From positions 1 through 64,000 of the forward strand of contig NZ_BMUA01000017.1 of assembly GCF_014649955.1 (NCBI RefSeq): DNA of 64,000 bases. Direction: 5' to 3'. Numbering within the stretch: position 1 is the first letter of the stretch; each line of letters begins with the position of its first letter. This DNA is from Streptomyces violascens (lineage in GTDB: Bacteria; Actinomycetota; Actinomycetes; Streptomycetales; Streptomycetaceae). The notes beneath the pieces are model-generated. The model made no database searches and was not told the origin of the DNA. It worked only from the letters and a program-made list of their open reading frames with translations. This document shows, in pieces, positions 61,219 through 64,000 of the stretch. The translations under genes and the position numbers were made by a program.

Positions 61219-62402
61219 GACTGCCCGCTCCCCGCCCGTGCCGCGGTGCGGCGGGCTGCTTCAACGATGGGTGAGTTCCGGAACGCCTGGGACACAGGCA
61301 CCAGATCCCGCGCCCGCTCGATGGACGGAGGAGCGTCCAACTGCTCGGTGCGCAGGGCCGCGCCTTCGGGGTCGCGCGCCCTCGAACCGAGGGCGGCGGC
61401 GACCATGGCCGCATCCGCGATCGCTTCGGCCCGCTTCGGCCCGGCACCGGCTGTGAACGCCGCCGCTTTGGCGTCGGCGTGCAGTGCGCGGTCGAAGTAG
61501 GGGGCGAGGGAGAGGAACCCGTCGAGGATGCCGGCCTCGCGATACGTCAGCCGGAGTTCCGCCGAGGACCACCAGGCCATCCGCACGGAACCGCTCGCAA
61601 CCGTCGGCACGGTGTTGAGGGCCCGCCACAGCGGACCCAGCTTCCGGTAGGTGGACCAGGACTGCCAGCTGGTGGAGAGCCGCGGTCCGACCAGCGGGAC
61701 GATGAAGCCCGCCGCGACGAGCAGCGCGGACACGGATGCCACCGGCGGGGCCACGTTGGTGCTGAGCCGGTCCAGGTCGTCGCCCAGCCATCGCGCTCCG
61801 ACGGCGGCGTACTTGAGGACGTCGAAGACGAGGTTGAGGAGATATCCCGCCACGATGAGGACCAGCCCCGTGCGTAGCCAGCCGTGCACCTTGACCGACC
61901 ACTTCCAGCACAGCCACGTGGTGACCAGGCCGGCGACGGAGTGCGCGACCAGGTAGAGGACGATCATCTCGCGGATGAAGGGAGTGTTGGCGTAGTGCGT
62001 GTCCAGGTCCCTCAGCCGCTCCTCGGATGCGTCTCCCAGGGCGAACAGGGTGAACAGGGCGACGATCACCAGGGCATAGGCCGTGAGGCACCGCACGCTG
62101 GCCCGACGGGCCTGCGCCGGCGGACCGCCGCGCCAGTTGATGATCATCACCAAGCAGGCGGCGTTGTACGCGGTGAGGATCGAGTACACCAGCGGGGCGG
62201 AGAAGTTCGGCACCCCGGTGATGCGGTTCACTTCCGCGATCGTCGTCGGAGCGGCGAAGAAGAGCACCGAACTGGCCACGATCAGCAAGGCGTTGACGGT
62301 GCGGAGCAGCGGATCGCGCCAGGTGCGCCGCATGCCGGGAACCCGGCACGCGAACCCGATGGCGAGCAGCGCGGCCGGGACGTAGAAGTCAAGATCCTTC
62401 AC
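61215..62402 (-). CDS. MAB_1171c/DUF6545-type membrane protein
   Basis: These 395 residues have about seven transmembrane spans in the first 240 residues (AALLAIGFACRVPGM; LTAYALVIVALFTLFALG; LVLIVAGYLLNLVFDVLKY; VSALLVAAGFIVPLVG), then a cytoplasmic domain starting SWQSWSTYRKLGPLWRALN and ending with a helical segment. That junction is the hallmark of the DUF6545 family, called putative transporter without experimental support. GTG start, three bases after the ImmA-like gene. It often accompanies XRE and metallopeptidase genes in Streptomyces, from general knowledge. Confidence 0.88.
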   Translation of the reverse strand: MKDLDFYVPAALLAIGFACRVPGMRRTWRDPLLRTVNALLIVASSVLFFAAPTTIAEVNRITGVPNFSAPLVYSILTAYNAACLVMIINWRGGPPAQARRASVRCLTAYALVIVALFTLFALGDASEERLRDLDTHYANTPFIREMIVLYLVAHSVAGLVTTWLCWKWSVKVHGWLRTGLVLIVAGYLLNLVFDVLKYAAVGARWLGDDLDRLSTNVAPPVASVSALLVAAGFIVPLVGPRLSTSWQSWSTYRKLGPLWRALNTVPTVASGSVRMAWWSSAELRLTYREAGILDGFLSLAPYFDRALHADAKAAAFTAGAGPKRAEAIADAAMVAAALGSRARDPEGAALRTEQLDAPPSIERARDLVPVSQAFRNSPIVEAARRTAARAGSGQS

Positions 62403-62405
62403 GCG

Positions 62406-62954
62406 TCAGCCCTGGGGTCTGCGATAGCCCAGGGAGGCTTCGATGCGCCCGGCGATCGCGTCCCGGTACGCGGGCACATAGGCACCCGAACCGGGCAGCC
62501 AGGGACGGCACTTGCTGCCGAGCAGGAGTCCGAAGCTCTCGGCGTCGGTCTCCTCCGCCAGATGGGAACGGGTCCGGGCGGCCACGTTGCGCACCGCGGC
62601 GCCCAGGTCGCCGTCCTCGGTCAGCAGCCGGGCGGCGACCACTGCCCCCGCCACATGGTGGCTGCTGTGCCCGGCGTTCATGTGCCACAGCTCGTGGCCG
62701 AGGATGACCAACTGGTGATCGGGTGTCGTCCGCTCCTCCACCACCACCAGATCCCGGTCCGCCATGTCGAGCCAGAGGCCGCTCGCGGTGCCCGCCGGGA
62801 AGGCCGCCATGCGGAACTCGACGGGGCGGCCCCGGCGCTTGCTCATGCCCTCGCACAGGGCGGCGTACAGAGCGGTCGGCTCCGCCGGGGCGGGGATCGT
62901 GATTCCCGCGATCAGCTCGCCGCACAGCCGGCGCATCTCCTTGCCTATGCCCAC
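62406..62954 (-). CDS. ImmA/IrrE-like zinc metallopeptidase (toxin-component type)
   Basis: These 182 residues have the zinc-binding HExxH in VILGHELWHMNAGHSSHH and a later glutamate-containing helix (EETDAESFGLLLG), the arrangement of ImmA/IrrE peptidases that cleave partner HTH repressors. The N-terminal part (MRRLCGELIAGI, PTALYAALCEGMSKRRGRPV) is typical of Streptomyces proteins annotated as toxin components. Start chosen: GTG at 62954 with GGGGAGA upstream; a GTG at 62987 is also possible, and the frame stays open without a start all the way to the XRE stop. Confidence 0.85.
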   Translation of the reverse strand: MGIGKEMRRLCGELIAGITIPAPAEPTALYAALCEGMSKRRGRPVEFRMAAFPAGTASGLWLDMADRDLVVVEERTTPDHQLVILGHELWHMNAGHSSHHVAGAVVAARLLTEDGDLGAAVRNVAARTRSHLAEETDAESFGLLLGSKCRPWLPGSGAYVPAYRDAIAGRIEASLGYRRPQG

Positions 62955-63164
62955 CGTTCTCCCCGCCAGCCGTTCATGGAGCAGCACTTCGTCGAGCAGC
63001 CCGTCTCTGTGCAGCCTGCCGAGCCGTACGCGATTGATCCAGTCAACATTGAGCCGGAGTTCGTTGAACTCGGCATCACATGACGGCCTGAAATGAATGG
63101 ACGGCGGTATGCGGGCAGGCCGCAGGTTACGGCAGGGTGCTGCCGCCGCGTGGTGCGGATCACG

Positions 63165-63830
63165 TCAGGACTCCGACCGCTTGACGCTCTCCAGGAGCAT
63201 GTCGAGCCACTCGGTGACCTTGTCGCGATGCTTGTCGGTGGGCAGTTGGGCGGCCCGCCAGGCGATGCCGCGCACGCCGTGGTCCTGGAGCAGGCGCTCC
63301 AGCGCGTCCCCGCCCGGCGCCCCGGCGAGCGCGCCCTCGCGTTCGCGGCCCGCGAGTTGCTGGAGCAGCTCCTGCTCGGTGCGCAGCAGCGCGCCGCCGA
63401 GCGCGTCGGCGTCGTCGGCGGTCAGGAACCCCGCGTGGACGCCGAAGAAGCGCTGGATCGCGTCACAGTGCTCCATCGTCGGCCGCCGGTCGCCGTTGAT
63501 CAGCGCGCCCGCCTGCTGGCGCGACATGCCCGCGCCGTCGGCGATCTCCTGCTGGGTGTGCGGGCGGCCGTTGGGTTTGCGCCGGGTGCTGCGCAGCAGG
63601 CTGAACCGCTGCAGGAAACGTGCCTGCAGATCGGGTTCGCCGGCCGGCCGCCCTTCGAGCAACGCGCCCACGACGTCGGCCGGAACCCCCGATGCCTCGG
63701 AGAGCCGGTGGACGTCAAACACGTCCGCCTGGCTCGTACCGAGTTTTTCGGCGAGCTCGGCCACACGGGCGACGACGGCCGCGAGGGGGCCCGTGGCCGC
63801 CGGTCCCGGAACCAAGAAGCCGTCCGTCAC
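63165..63830 (-). CDS. XRE-family HTH regulator of the metallopeptidase operon
   Basis: These 221 residues have a central Cro/C1-type HTH (HTQQEIADGAGMSRQQAGALINGDRRPTMEHC split across helices 2-4), followed by an alpha-helical C-terminal domain ending VTEWLDMLLESVKR. The N-terminal region (ARVAELAEKLGTSQADVFDV) may be an extra HTH-like or dimerisation unit. Start: GTG at 63830 with AGGAGA at 63844-63839; an ATG at 63869 lacks such a site. It is probably the repressor cleaved or controlled by the downstream peptidase. Confidence 0.87.
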   Translation of the reverse strand: MTDGFLVPGPAATGPLAAVVARVAELAEKLGTSQADVFDVHRLSEASGVPADVVGALLEGRPAGEPDLQARFLQRFSLLRSTRRKPNGRPHTQQEIADGAGMSRQQAGALINGDRRPTMEHCDAIQRFFGVHAGFLTADDADALGGALLRTEQELLQQLAGREREGALAGAPGGDALERLLQDHGVRGIAWRAAQLPTDKHRDKVTEWLDMLLESVKRSES

Positions 63831-64000
63831 CAGTAGTTCTCCTAGATCATGCGAGGTCGGTGGGCACAACAGTGGATGCTCCGGAGGTTAGCGGGTCCCG
63901 GCAACAACAACCAGAACTTGCCACAGTTGTGGCGCAATCAATGCTTCGGGGGGCCGGAATGCCACGATGCTTGACATCATTGTGTCGGCGGTATCAGGAT
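63831..64000. promoter_or_regulatory. Upstream region of the XRE operon with inverted repeat
   Basis: The repeat TTGCCACA-GT-TGTGGCGCAA (63918-63937) is a near-perfect inverted repeat with one extra G and a plausible operator for the XRE protein. On the plus strand a consensus -35 hexamer TTGACA (63971-63976) points out of the window, so another gene probably starts beyond the right edge. The stretch is richer in A/T than the coding flanks. Confidence 0.5.

Overview
The window is high-GC actinobacterial DNA and most probably from a Streptomyces chromosome. Supporting signs are strong G/C third-position bias, GTG/TTG starts, many ATGA/GTGA stop-start overlaps, Tat and Sec signal peptides, rare TTA codons, and typical families (ROK, XRE-TPR, MAB_1171c/DUF6545, IS701-like). 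No rRNA, tRNA, CRISPR array or complete insertion sequence was recognised. The left edge cuts through the last codons of an IS110-type transposase.

Layout. (1) 0-7.3 kb: argG (E. coli-type argininosuccinate synthase), divergent from a ribose-type sugar operon of LacI regulator, double ATPase, a permease fused to its own binding protein, and ribokinase. (2) 7.3-8.9 kb: a 23-residue hydrophobic peptide frame and an LtrA-family membrane protein with two TTA codons. (3) 8.9-20.6 kb: an accessory oxidative cluster without PKS or NRPS. It holds an MFS exporter, five SnoaL/NTF2 domains in four genes, a berberine-bridge-type flavin oxidase, a GMC oxidoreductase, an SDR, a VOC protein, and a benzoylformate-decarboxylase-like ThDP enzyme between two DJ-1/PfpI proteins. 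(4) 20.6-30.6 kb and 37.8-44.3 kb: glycogen (alpha-glucan) metabolism in two blocks. The first has glgE, maltokinase, glgB, a degenerate phosphohexomutase, an XRE-TPR regulator and glgM/glgA. The second has a sugar-1-phosphate nucleotidyltransferase, an NmrA-like protein, glgX and an AGE-STAS fusion. (5) 30.7-36.5 kb, between these blocks: an oligopeptide-type ABC importer, followed by an IS701-like transposase gene. (6) 44.4-48.8 kb: polyprenyl synthetase, orphan cytochrome b (QcrB-like), ROK regulator. (7) 49-59.7 kb: a DUF6445 putative oxygenase, Tat-exported phospholipase C, metG, a secreted Asp-box propeller protein, a beta-hydroxyacid dehydrogenase, and a paired VWA/secreted membrane protein operon. 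(8) 59.8-64 kb: a four-gene operon of XRE regulator, ImmA/IrrE-like metallopeptidase, DUF6545 membrane protein and FAD monooxygenase.

How the genes fit together. The glycogen genes describe the GlgE route. The nucleotidyltransferase would supply the NDP-glucose donor. GlgM makes maltose 1-phosphate, as maltokinase does from maltose. GlgE polymerises it, GlgB branches the chain and GlgX trims it. TreS, which would link this to trehalose, is absent from the window. The accessory DJ-1/ThDP/DJ-1 genes run directly into glgE with a four-base overlap, so the two systems may be co-expressed. A TTGA(C/G)TCA palindromic element lies at the XRE-TPR promoter, before glgA and before the nucleotidyltransferase gene, with a weaker version before glgX. 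This suggests a small regulon.

Best leads for something undescribed are the XRE/metallopeptidase/DUF6545/FAD operon, the AGE-STAS fusion, the phosphomutase that has lost its catalytic serine, the TTGASTCA element, the SnoaL/DJ-1/ThDP redox cluster, and two small membrane-active peptide candidates.
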